From positions 79,445-143,444 of the forward strand of contig DXFM01000027.1 in the NCBI GenBank assembly GCA_019114465.1: a DNA stretch of 64,000 bases, read 5' to 3'. The notes under the pieces were generated by a model that worked only from the letters and a program-made list of their open reading frames with translations, ran no database searches and had not been told where the DNA came from. This DNA is from Candidatus Lachnoclostridium avicola. Lineage in GTDB: Bacteria; Bacillota; Clostridia; Lachnospirales; Lachnospiraceae. Shown piece by piece: positions 1 to 8,535 of the stretch (the stretch's first letter is position 1; every line of letters begins with the position of its first letter). Both the position numbers and the translations under genes were made by a program.

Positions 1-699
1 ATCGTGCTCAACACCAACAACTACAATGCGGCAGAGCATGAGCAGACCATCGCTCAGGCAGTGGCAGCTTATCCCGATGCCCAGTGGCGTGTGGTGACCA
101 TCCATCAGGATATTTACGGCTCCGGCCTGGATCACTCCGATACCGACGGTATGATTCTGAGAACCCAGCTGACCCCCATCTTTGACAAGTATGACATTGA
201 CGTGGTGCTTCAGGGACATGATCACACCTACAGCCGTTCCAAAATGCTTTACGGCGATCAGCAGGAGCACAGCAGCTATGAGTTCCGTCTCAACGAGGCT
301 GGCGACGACTATGACTGGGACAACGCTTACAACAAGGAGACCGGCGAGAAGATCAGCCTGTATCCCGATGCCGGCGACGCTGCAGCAGTGGATGCGAAAA
401 ACCGCTTTGCCGAGGACAACAACTGCTACACCATTGAGTCCGCCGGTGAGATGACGGTGACCGATCCTCAGGGAACGCTTTACATGACCGCAAACTCTGC
501 TTCCGGTTCCAAGTACTATGAGCTTACCGCTGTTCAGCAGGACTACATTGCCAACAGAAGCCAGAACTGGCTGCCCAGCTATTCTGTGATCAATATGGAT
601 TCTGATGACTTCAGCATCACCACCTACCAGATTACAGACAGCGGTTCTGTGGAAACCATTGACAGCACCTTTACCATCCATAAAACGGCAGACAGATAA
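1..699 (+). CDS. Metallophosphoesterase (purple acid phosphatase-like), C-terminal part, truncated by window start
   Basis: ORF open at the left edge; VVLQGHDHTYSRSK is the GHxHxY metallophosphoesterase motif. Confidence 0.8.
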   Translation: MVLNTNNYNAAEHEQTIAQAVAAYPDAQWRVVTIHQDIYGSGLDHSDTDGMILRTQLTPIFDKYDIDVVLQGHDHTYSRSKMLYGDQQEHSSYEFRLNEAGDDYDWDNAYNKETGEKISLYPDAGDAAAVDAKNRFAEDNNCYTIESAGEMTVTDPQGTLYMTANSASGSKYYELTAVQQDYIANRSQNWLPSYSVINMDSDDFSITTYQITDSGSVETIDSTFTIHKTADR

Positions 700-712
700 C
701 AGTTGAGGTATT

Positions 713-1879
713 ATGGCAGAAAAGATTCACAGCCATATCGGCAAAATAATTATTGCAGCTCTTATTTTGGTCATCACTGCAGGCATGATCATCCGCCTGA
801 ATGGGGTGACCAGGACAGAGCTGGTAAACCGCACCGGTCAGACTTTTGAGACCGGTGTGGTTGTTGAGATTTTACAGGACAATCTTCAGAATGACGGCAC
901 CCGGGTGGGCCAGCAGACCGTGGTGGTCCACATGACCAGCGGGGAGAAACAGGGGGAGGATCTGGTGACCACCAGCAATTCCGGCTACCTGTTTGGAGCT
1001 CCCTGCGAGGTGGGAATGAAGGTTGTAGTGATGCAGAGCGTGTCGGGGGACACGGTGATCACCACGGTGTATTCCATTGACCGGAAAGAGGTGATCATCG
1101 GATTTGCAGCTCTTTATATTGCGGCTCTCTGTCTGGTGGGCGGAATGAAGGGACTGCGTGGAGCTCTGGGACTGATTTATACATTTGGGGCGATTATTTA
1201 CATCTATCTGCCCCTGGTCTATCTGGGATACTCCCCGTTTTGGGTGTCCGTGTTTATATGTGTGATCACCACCCTGGTGACCATGCTTCTCATCGGCGGT
1301 TTTGCCAGAAAGACCATCTGTGCTACCCTGGGAACCATGGCGGGGGTGATCATCGCGGGGGCGGCGGCCACTGTTTTTTCCAATATGACGGGTGTGACCG
1401 GATGGAACGTATCAGATATTGAAAGCCTGATGACTCTTCAGCAGGTCAACGGCATTCAGGTGGGCGGCCTGCTGTTCTCCGGTCTTCTCATCAGCGCTCT
1501 GGGAGCGGTGATGGATGTGGCCATGTCCATTTCCAGCTCCATGCAGGAGCTTCACGATCAAAATCCATCCATGAGCCGGCTGGAATTGATGCGGGCAGGT
1601 ATGCGCGTGGGCCGCGACATGATGGGAACCGATTCCAACACCCTGATCCTGGCGTTTGCAGGCGGCAGCCTGTCCATGCTGGTGTTGGATTACGCCTACG
1701 ATCTGCCCTATCTGCAGATCATCAATTCCAACAACATCGGAATCGCGGTCATGCAGGGACTTTCCGGCAGCTTCGGAATCGTTCTCAGCGTTCCCGCCAC
1801 TGTGGTAATGGCCGCTTACATCTACAAGATGGAAAAGAAGAAAAAATGCCTGGAGAGCATTGCGGACGATTCTGTATAA
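713..1879 (+). CDS. YibE/F family multi-pass membrane protein
   Basis: 388 aa with several TM segments; ...IIGFAALYIAALCLVGGMKGLRGALGLIYTF... and MGTDSNTLILAFAGGSL are YibE/F-like. Confidence 0.8.
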   Translation: MAEKIHSHIGKIIIAALILVITAGMIIRLNGVTRTELVNRTGQTFETGVVVEILQDNLQNDGTRVGQQTVVVHMTSGEKQGEDLVTTSNSGYLFGAPCEVGMKVVVMQSVSGDTVITTVYSIDRKEVIIGFAALYIAALCLVGGMKGLRGALGLIYTFGAIIYIYLPLVYLGYSPFWVSVFICVITTLVTMLLIGGFARKTICATLGTMAGVIIAGAAATVFSNMTGVTGWNVSDIESLMTLQQVNGIQVGGLLFSGLLISALGAVMDVAMSISSSMQELHDQNPSMSRLELMRAGMRVGRDMMGTDSNTLILAFAGGSLSMLVLDYAYDLPYLQIINSNNIGIAVMQGLSGSFGIVLSVPATVVMAAYIYKMEKKKKCLESIADDSV

Positions 1880-2043
1880 GTATTAGAAAATTTTTCATCC
1901 ATGAGTTATAATGCAGGTAACCACCAAGGTACCTGCATTTTGTGCGATACGCCCGGAAAACGGCCGCCATGCTTGCATGAGCGGACATTTGCCGGGCAAC
2001 GGACAGCGAACAGCTCTGCTGTGAGCTGCCCGTGGTATCGCGA

Positions 2044-2076
2044 ATCGGATAGGGAAAGGGACTTTCCCTATCCGAT
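2044..2076. repeat. Perfect 15-bp inverted repeat ATCGGATAGGGAAAG-gga-CTTTCCCTATCCGAT
   Basis: Arms 2044-2058 and 2062-2076, 3-nt loop. Confidence 0.9.
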
Positions 2077-2150
2077 CGTGAAAGCCCCGGGCGAAGGGCG
2101 TGCACATGCCCCGGCACCTTGGAAAACAACACATGAGGGGAGAGAAGACA

Positions 2151-3275
2151 ATGGCATATTTGGGAGAAGACATTAAAAAACTGGGCTTCGGCCTGATGCG
2201 GCTTCCGCAGAAGGAAGAGGGAGTCATTGATGTGGAGCAGGTGAAGGAGATGGTGGATCTGTTTCTGGACGCCGGCTTTACCTATTTTGACACGGCCTGG
2301 GCCTACGCCGGCAGCGAGGACGCCATCCGTCAGGCTCTGGTGGAGAGGTATCCCAGAGAGAAATTCCAGCTGGCCACAAAGAATGCAGCCTGGATCAAGT
2401 GCAGCACCAGAGAGGAGGCCATCGCTCAGTTTGACACTTCCCTGAAGCAGACAGGAGCTGGGTATTTTGATTTCTATCTTCTTCACAACCTGGGCGAGAG
2501 CCGCACGAAATATTTTGATGATTTTGATATGTGGAGCTGGGTACAGGAGAAGAAAAAAGAAGGCCTGATCCGCCATGTGGGATTTTCTTTCCACTCCACG
2601 CCGGAGGAGCTGGACGCAATTCTCACCGCCCATCCGGAGATGGAGTTTGTTCAGCTGCAGATCAACTACGCGGACTGGGAGAACCCGGCCGTTCAGTCCA
2701 GAGGCTGCTATGAGGTGGCCAGAAAGCACGGCAAGCCGGTGATTATTATGGAGCCGGTCAAGGGCGGTATGCTTGCAACCCCTCCGCAGCCGGTACTGGA
2801 CATTTTAAAGGGAGAGGAGCCGGAGGCATCTGCGGCGTCTTGGGCCATCCGCTTTGCTGCCAGCCTGGATGGAGTGATTACTGTGCTCTCCGGCATGAGC
2901 AATGTGGAGCAGATGAAGGACAATCTCTCCTTCATGAAGGATTTTAACGGTCTGTCAGAGAAGGAGCGGGAGACTCTGGATCAGGCCCAGAAGGCCCTGG
3001 CAAAGATTCCGCTGATCCCCTGCACCAACTGCAACTACTGCGCGAAGGTATGCCCGGAAAACATCGGTATTTCCGGTTCCTTTACGGCTATGAATTATCT
3101 GACCCTGTACGGAGATATGGGGGCGGCCAAACATCAGGAGAACTGGCTGGTAGGCGGACATGGAAAGAAACAGGCCAATCAGTGCATCAAGTGCGGAAGG
3201 TGTGAGAAAGCCTGCCCGCAGCACATCGCCATCCGCAGGGAACTGGAGAAAGTGAGCAGCGAGCTGCTGAGATAA
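2151..3275 (+). CDS. Aldo/keto reductase with C-terminal 4Fe-4S domain
   Basis: LGFGLMRLPQ N-terminus; CTNCNYCAKVCPENI and CIKCGRCEKACPQHI ferredoxin motifs; ATG at 2151 chosen over the upstream ORF start. Confidence 0.92.
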   Translation: MAYLGEDIKKLGFGLMRLPQKEEGVIDVEQVKEMVDLFLDAGFTYFDTAWAYAGSEDAIRQALVERYPREKFQLATKNAAWIKCSTREEAIAQFDTSLKQTGAGYFDFYLLHNLGESRTKYFDDFDMWSWVQEKKKEGLIRHVGFSFHSTPEELDAILTAHPEMEFVQLQINYADWENPAVQSRGCYEVARKHGKPVIIMEPVKGGMLATPPQPVLDILKGEEPEASAASWAIRFAASLDGVITVLSGMSNVEQMKDNLSFMKDFNGLSEKERETLDQAQKALAKIPLIPCTNCNYCAKVCPENIGISGSFTAMNYLTLYGDMGAAKHQENWLVGGHGKKQANQCIKCGRCEKACPQHIAIRRELEKVSSELLR

Positions 3276-3323
3276 CCCATCGTTTCCCCGCCGCGTCAGA
3301 ATCGAAAAAGGAGGAAATCAGAT

Positions 3324-4016
3324 ATGAGAGACATTCATGAGACCGATCCGGAATTTATGGAGCGGTTTGAACATTTTGCGTTTGATGAGGTAGTCAATGA
3401 ACCGGGACAGGAGCTGGAGCCGGAAACCAGATATCTGGCCATTCTGGCCACTCTTTTGGGATGCCAGGGGATTGACGAGTTTCGCACTGTGCTTCCCCGG
3501 GCCCTGGACGCGGGAATTTCCCCGGTGATGGCAAAGGAAGTGATCTACCAGGCGGTGGATTACCTGGGAATCGGCAGAGTCCGTCCTTTCCTGGACGCGG
3601 CCAATGAGATTCTGGAGGCCAGAGGCGTGAGCCTTCCCCTGGAAGGACAGGCCACAACCACCATGGAGAACCGCCTGGAGCGGGGAGCAGCCGCCCAGGT
3701 GGAGATTTTCGGCGACCGGATGAAGGACGCCTGGAAAAACGGCCATATTAACCGCTGGCTGGCGGCCAACTGTTTCGGGGACTATTACACCAGAACAGGG
3801 CTGGACTACAGACAGAGAGAGTTGATTACATTCTGCTTCCTGGCAGCCCAGGGCGGCTGCGAGCCCCAGCTCACCTCCCATGCAGCCGGCAATATGCGAA
3901 TCGGCAACGACAAAGAGTTCCTGATCCGGGTGGTGTCCCAATGCCTGCCCTACATCGGATATCCCAGGAGCTTAAACGCCATCAGCTGCGTCAATAAAGC
4001 GGCGGAAAACCAGTAA
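3324..4016 (+). CDS. Carboxymuconolactone decarboxylase family protein
   Basis: RYLAILATLLGCQGIDEFR and RQRELITFCFLAAQGGCEPQLTSHAAGN CMD-like motifs. Confidence 0.85.
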   Translation: MRDIHETDPEFMERFEHFAFDEVVNEPGQELEPETRYLAILATLLGCQGIDEFRTVLPRALDAGISPVMAKEVIYQAVDYLGIGRVRPFLDAANEILEARGVSLPLEGQATTTMENRLERGAAAQVEIFGDRMKDAWKNGHINRWLAANCFGDYYTRTGLDYRQRELITFCFLAAQGGCEPQLTSHAAGNMRIGNDKEFLIRVVSQCLPYIGYPRSLNAISCVNKAAENQ

Positions 4017-4035
4017 AATCATTTCTGTTTCCATT

Positions 4036-4095
4036 TACAGCCGGAAACGGACGGCATGCCCGGAGAGGGCGCGTCCGCTTCCGGCTGTTTTGGTA
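4036..4095 (+). terminator. Intrinsic terminator-like hairpin
   Basis: CAGCCGGAAACGGACG...CGTCCGCTTCCGGCTG followed by TTTT. Confidence 0.7.
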
Positions 4096-4196
4096 TTCCA
4101 TTTGAGAATACCATCATTTCTTTTAGCAATTTTATTTTCCCGCCTCCATGAAGGTATAATGAAATCAGAAAATAAAAGCAATGGGGGAATTTATTC

Positions 4197-6155
4197 ATGG
4201 GAAGATCACTGACACAGAAGATTATTGAGTCCCACTACGTCTCCGGCAGCATGGTTCCGGGGGAGGAAGTGTTTATCCGGGTGGATCAGACCCTGACTCA
4301 CGATATCAATGCGGTTATGACTTATCTGGCCTTTGAGGCCATCGGCTTGGACCGGGTGCGCACGGAATGCAGCGTGAGCTATCTGGATCACAACCTGCTG
4401 TATGTGGACAACAAGACGCCGGATGACCATATTTATCTCCAGTCCGCGGCGAAGCGGTTCGGAGTGTATGTATCCAGGCCCGGCAACGGCATCTGTCATA
4501 CTGTGCATGTGTCCAGGTTCGGCGCGCCGGGAAAGGTGAGCATGGGCGGAGACAGCCATACGCCCCACGGGGGAGCCATCGGAATGCTCTGTATCGGCGT
4601 GGGAGGCATGGATGTGGCTACAGCCATGACGGGAGTTCCCATGCGGTTAAAAATGCCGCGGGTGGTAAAGGTGAACCTGACGGGAGAGCTGAGACCCGGG
4701 TGCAACACCAAAGAGGTGATCCTGGAAATGCTCCGGAGAGTGAGCATCAAGGGAGGCCTGGGAAATGTGTATGAGTATGCAGGTCCTGCTGTGGAGAAGC
4801 TGAAGGTGCCCGCCAGAGCCACTATCGCCAACATGGGAGCGGAGATGGGGGCAACCACCTCGATTTTCCCGGCGGATGAGCAGGTGAGAAAATTTATGAA
4901 GGCCCAGGGAAGGAAGAAAGACTATGTGCAGCTGCTTCCTGATGATGACGCCCAGTATGATGAGGTCATTGACATTGACCTCAGCCGGCTGGAGCCGTTA
5001 ATTGCCTGTCCTCACCAGCCGGACCAGGTGATTCCGTTAAAAGAGGCGGAAAAAAAGAGGGTGCAGCAGGTGTTTATCGGAAGCTGCACCAATGCCAGCT
5101 ATTCTGACATCGCAAAGGCGGCGCTGGTATTCGAAGGGCATCATGTGAATGAAGATGTAAGCTGTACCTGTGCGGTAGCCTCCAAGCAGACTTACCGGGA
5201 GCTGATGCGGGACGGATACATTGATATGTTGCTGGCCGCGGGAGTGCGGATGCTGGAGATCGCCTGCGGCCCCTGCTGTGCCATCGGCCAGACTCCGGCG
5301 ACAGACGGAGTGGCGGTGCGTACTTCCAACCGGAATTTCAAGGGCCGGGCTGGGAATCCCACGGCAAAAATTTATCTGGTGAGCCCGGAGAGCGCCGCGG
5401 CCACGGCCATTATGGGGACCTTCGCCACTGCGGAGGACGTGATGGGCGAGGATGTGGTGAAATTAGCTCAGGTGAAAGAGCCGGAGGAGTATCTGGTGGA
5501 CGATTCCATGATTATCGAACCGCTGCCGGAGGAGGAAGCCAAAAAGGTGGAGATTGTCCGCGGCCCCAACATCAAGTTCCTGCCCATCCCGGAACCTCCC
5601 AGACAGCATCTGCAGGTTCCGGTGAGTTTAAAAGGCGGAGACAATATTTCCACCGACGATATCACGCCGGCCAGCGCGGAATTTTCCAGCATGAGGTCCA
5701 ACATTCCCCTCATGTCCCAGTACTGCTATTATCGCTATGACCCGGATTTTGCCGCCAGGGCAAAGGAGATGGGCAGCAGTATCATTGTGGCCGGTGAAAA
5801 TTACGGGCAGGGCTCTTCCAGAGAGCATGCGGCTATCAATCCCATGTATCTGGGTGTGAAGGCGGTGATCGCGAAGAGCATCGCCAGGATCCACAAGGGG
5901 AATCTGATCAATCACGGAATCATTCCCATGATTTTTGAGGATTGCCGGGACTACGACCGGATCGACCTATTAGATGAACTGGAAATTGACAATCTGCCGG
6001 ATCAGATCCGGACACGGACTGTCACAGTGAAAGATAAGACAAAGAATTTCACCTTTCAGGTGAAACTGGAGTTAAGCGGCAGTGAGATGGAAGTGGTGCT
6101 TGAAGGCGGTCAGCTTTCCCATTTGAAAAAACAGCTGGCCGGACAGGAGGAATGA
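4197..6155 (+). CDS. acnA: Aconitate hydratase
   Basis: 652 aa; GGDSHTPHGGA, FIGSCTNASYSDI, ACGPCCAIGQTP and GENYGQGSSREHAA aconitase motifs. Confidence 0.93.
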   Translation: MGRSLTQKIIESHYVSGSMVPGEEVFIRVDQTLTHDINAVMTYLAFEAIGLDRVRTECSVSYLDHNLLYVDNKTPDDHIYLQSAAKRFGVYVSRPGNGICHTVHVSRFGAPGKVSMGGDSHTPHGGAIGMLCIGVGGMDVATAMTGVPMRLKMPRVVKVNLTGELRPGCNTKEVILEMLRRVSIKGGLGNVYEYAGPAVEKLKVPARATIANMGAEMGATTSIFPADEQVRKFMKAQGRKKDYVQLLPDDDAQYDEVIDIDLSRLEPLIACPHQPDQVIPLKEAEKKRVQQVFIGSCTNASYSDIAKAALVFEGHHVNEDVSCTCAVASKQTYRELMRDGYIDMLLAAGVRMLEIACGPCCAIGQTPATDGVAVRTSNRNFKGRAGNPTAKIYLVSPESAAATAIMGTFATAEDVMGEDVVKLAQVKEPEEYLVDDSMIIEPLPEEEAKKVEIVRGPNIKFLPIPEPPRQHLQVPVSLKGGDNISTDDITPASAEFSSMRSNIPLMSQYCYYRYDPDFAARAKEMGSSIIVAGENYGQGSSREHAAINPMYLGVKAVIAKSIARIHKGNLINHGIIPMIFEDCRDYDRIDLLDELEIDNLPDQIRTRTVTVKDKTKNFTFQVKLELSGSEMEVVLEGGQLSHLKKQLAGQEE

Positions 6156-6158
6156 TCT

Positions 6159-6281
6159 ATGGAAGAAGAAATCCCGACTCTGATTCCCACAGCCGCCGGA
6201 CTGGCTTCCGGTGTGGAAGTGAGCGCTATGGAGCTTGTGATAGTGATGGCTTTTATCGGGGTATTTGGATGGATTCTGTAA
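6159..6281 (+). CDS. 40-aa putative single-TM microprotein: MEEEIPTLIPTAAGLASGVEVSAMELVIVMAFIGVFGWIL
   Basis: AGGAGG at 6146-6151; ATG 3 nt after the aconitase stop; hydrophobic C-terminal helix; not in the supplied ORF track. Confidence 0.6.
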   Translation: MEEEIPTLIPTAAGLASGVEVSAMELVIVMAFIGVFGWIL

Positions 6282-6319
6282 ACTTCCTTTCCTAAATAAA
6301 TGTACGGCTGTCAAGAGAC

Positions 6320-6350
6320 GGTCCGCGGAAATTTCTGCGGACTGTTTTTG
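6320..6350 (+). terminator. Intrinsic terminator after the aconitase operon
   Basis: GTCCGCGgaaatttctGCGGAC followed by tgttttt. Confidence 0.7.
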
Positions 6351-6479
6351 TTTTCATAGGAAACTTCGTTCCTATGAAAATAAAAACGCTCCGCGCAGGA
6401 TCGCACTGCGGCGGAGAGGAACATGGCGCTTAGAGCGCTCCGCCGCAGGCGGAGAATCCTGCGGTGCAGGATTCTTTTT
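6351..6479. repeat. Compound hairpin-rich intergenic element ending in a terminator-like stem
   Basis: TTTTCATAGGAA/TTCCTATGAAAA (6351-6362/6369-6380) and GAATCCTGC-ggt-GCAGGATTC-TTTTT (6454-6479). Confidence 0.7.
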
Positions 6480-6538
6480 CAAGTTCCCAGAAACTTTCAT
6501 TGAGGAGGAAAAACGTATATAATAGAAACATTAAGACC

Positions 6539-7453
6539 ATGGATTCAGACAAGGGGATGAAAATGATGAAAGATACGGATTGGGAAATTCTTTATGAACT
6601 GCACAGACATCCAAATCTGACGAAGGTGGCCAATCTGCTCTACCTTACTCAGCCGTCCCTGACCAAACGGCTGCGGGCTATGGAAAACGAGTTCAGCGTG
6701 AGAATCGTCAACCGGACATCCAAAGGCCTGGAATTTACGGCGGAGGGAGATTACCTGGCGGAGAGGGCAAAGCAGTATATGAAATTCATCCAGGAGACCA
6801 GAGAGGGGCTGCGCAGGTTTCAGAAAGAGGGGGAGGAGATCATCACCATCGGTTCCTCCTACACCTACAGCAAATATGCCCTGACGGATCTCATGCTGAA
6901 ATATAAGGGAAAAAATCCCAGGATGGAGTTTGAGGTGGTTACGGATCAGAGCAATGTGCTGTTTCGAAAGGTGCTGGACGGAAGTGTGGACGTGGGATTT
7001 ATCCAGGGAGATTATGAAGGACCGGTATGGCAGCTGTGTGTGGGAAAGAGCCAGGGCTACGCGGTTACAAAGGAGGCGGTCTCTCTGGATGACCTGCCTT
7101 CCATGACCCGGCTGAATTACAAGACCAATGACCGGACAAAGGAGCTGCTGTCTGCCTGGTGGGAAGATTATTACGGTACGGCAGAGCCGTCAGGAATGGT
7201 GGTGGGCTATGTGGATGTGGCTCTTCAGCTGGCGGAAAAGGGGCTGGGCTACACCTGCTGTTTCCTTCCGAAAGGGGCGGAAACCAGGAATAATCTGAAT
7301 CTGACGCCACTGGTCCGGCGGGACGGCAGCCCTGTGGTGCGCCGCACATGGTTTGTCTATTCCAAGGAGAAACGGCGGCCGCCTGCTCTGGAGCATTTCA
7401 TCCGGTATGTACAGGAGGAACTGGGAGAGAGAAAAGAACATTTAGAGAAATGA
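6539..7453 (+). CDS. LysR family transcriptional regulator
   Basis: N-terminal HTH: NLTKVANLLYLTQPSLTKRLRAMENEFSVRIVNRTSKGLEFTAEG; effector-domain C-terminus. Start 6539 or 6557. Confidence 0.9.
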   Translation: MDSDKGMKMMKDTDWEILYELHRHPNLTKVANLLYLTQPSLTKRLRAMENEFSVRIVNRTSKGLEFTAEGDYLAERAKQYMKFIQETREGLRRFQKEGEEIITIGSSYTYSKYALTDLMLKYKGKNPRMEFEVVTDQSNVLFRKVLDGSVDVGFIQGDYEGPVWQLCVGKSQGYAVTKEAVSLDDLPSMTRLNYKTNDRTKELLSAWWEDYYGTAEPSGMVVGYVDVALQLAEKGLGYTCCFLPKGAETRNNLNLTPLVRRDGSPVVRRTWFVYSKEKRRPPALEHFIRYVQEELGERKEHLEK

Positions 7454-7463
7454 GGAGGATATT

Positions 7464-7832
7464 ATGAGGATAAAAAAGATGAACCGTGATTTTTCTGTGT
7501 GCAGGGTGGCAGACTACACCCTTGTAAATTTAAATGCGGACTACTGTTTCATAGAAAAGACGGAGGAGGAGAATTCACTGGTCTGCATGACAGAAGATGT
7601 GCCGGCCAACACCACGGAGCGGGAGGACGGCTGGAAGGCTTTTCGCATAGAGGGAGTATTGGATTTTTCCCTGATCGGCATTCTGGCCGGGATTGCGGGA
7701 GTTCTGGCGGAACACGGAATTTCGATTTTTGCGGTGTCCACCTATAATACGGATTATGTTTTGATAAAAAGAGAAAGCTATGGAAAGGCACTGGAGATTC
7801 TGGGCGGCGCGGGGTATGAAATTGTGGAGTGA
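7464..7832 (+). CDS. ACT domain-containing protein
   Basis: RIEGVLDFSLIGILAGIAGVLAEHGISIFAVSTYNTDYVLIK ACT fold signature. Confidence 0.85.
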   Translation: MRIKKMNRDFSVCRVADYTLVNLNADYCFIEKTEEENSLVCMTEDVPANTTEREDGWKAFRIEGVLDFSLIGILAGIAGVLAEHGISIFAVSTYNTDYVLIKRESYGKALEILGGAGYEIVE

Positions 7833-7938
7833 GGGAGAAGAGCAAGAAAAGAATTTACTGTTAAATATTCGTGCAAAGTATTGCTTCCTTCGTGCAAATA
7901 GCATATGCTAAAAGTACCAGCAGAAAGGGGTTGATGAT

Positions 7939-8223
7939 ATGGCTGGAAATACCACAAACATCAGCATCCGCATGGACGCGGATTTGAAGGCACAGGCTGA
8001 CGCCTTGTTTGCGGAACTCGGCATGAATTTATCTACGGCGTTCAACATTTTCGTGCGCCAGTCGCTTCGTGAGGGCGGCATTCCCTTTGAAGTGAAGCTG
8101 GAACAGCCCAAGCCAAACAAAGAAACGATTGCTGCCATGCTGGAAGCGGAAAGAATTGCAAAAGACCCGTCTGTAAAGGGCTACAATGACCTCGACGAGT
8201 TGTTTGCCGACCTGAAAAAATGA
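7939..8223 (+). CDS. RelB/DinJ family antitoxin, apparently without a toxin partner
   Basis: TNISIRMDADLKAQADALFAELGMNLSTAFNIFVRQSLREGGIPFE typical RelB/DinJ. Confidence 0.88.
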   Translation: MAGNTTNISIRMDADLKAQADALFAELGMNLSTAFNIFVRQSLREGGIPFEVKLEQPKPNKETIAAMLEAERIAKDPSVKGYNDLDELFADLKK

Positions 8224-8306
8224 GGAAAACAGTACAGATTGGCTGGGATCCGGAGTTTATCGAAGGGGATATTTTCGGGATATGCAGATAAAGAATCAAG
8301 ATCACC

Positions 8307-8365
8307 ACGGAGAGAGTGGGAGTGGGCAATGTGACCTTTGAGCCGGGTTGCCGCAAAATGTACTA
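8307..8365 (+). pseudogene. Cupin gene fragment (scar)
   Basis: Encodes KITTERVGVGNVTFEPGCR, matching ...AERVGIGNVTFEPGCRNNWH of the cupin at 12134. Confidence 0.7.
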
Positions 8366-8535
8366 AGATTTTGAGTGTGTATAGTGTTGAAATAAATGAG
8401 AAGTTGGTTGAAGGAAGTTTGATCCAGATGCCGGCTTTTTTAATTATTTTAATTATTGTCTTTCTATATACAGCGCTGTAAAGTCGAATTACAATTGCAC
8501 GCAATATTTTTCTGAATATTACGAAAGGGAAAGAT

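Noticed and set aside
182-454. 90-aa ORF inside the metallophosphoesterase
   Set aside because: Out-of-frame overlap with a recognisable gene.
1785-2729. 314-aa minus-strand ORF
   Set aside because: Spans the YibE/F end, the palindromic intergenic region and the reductase start with no recognisable domain or SD; shadow ORF.
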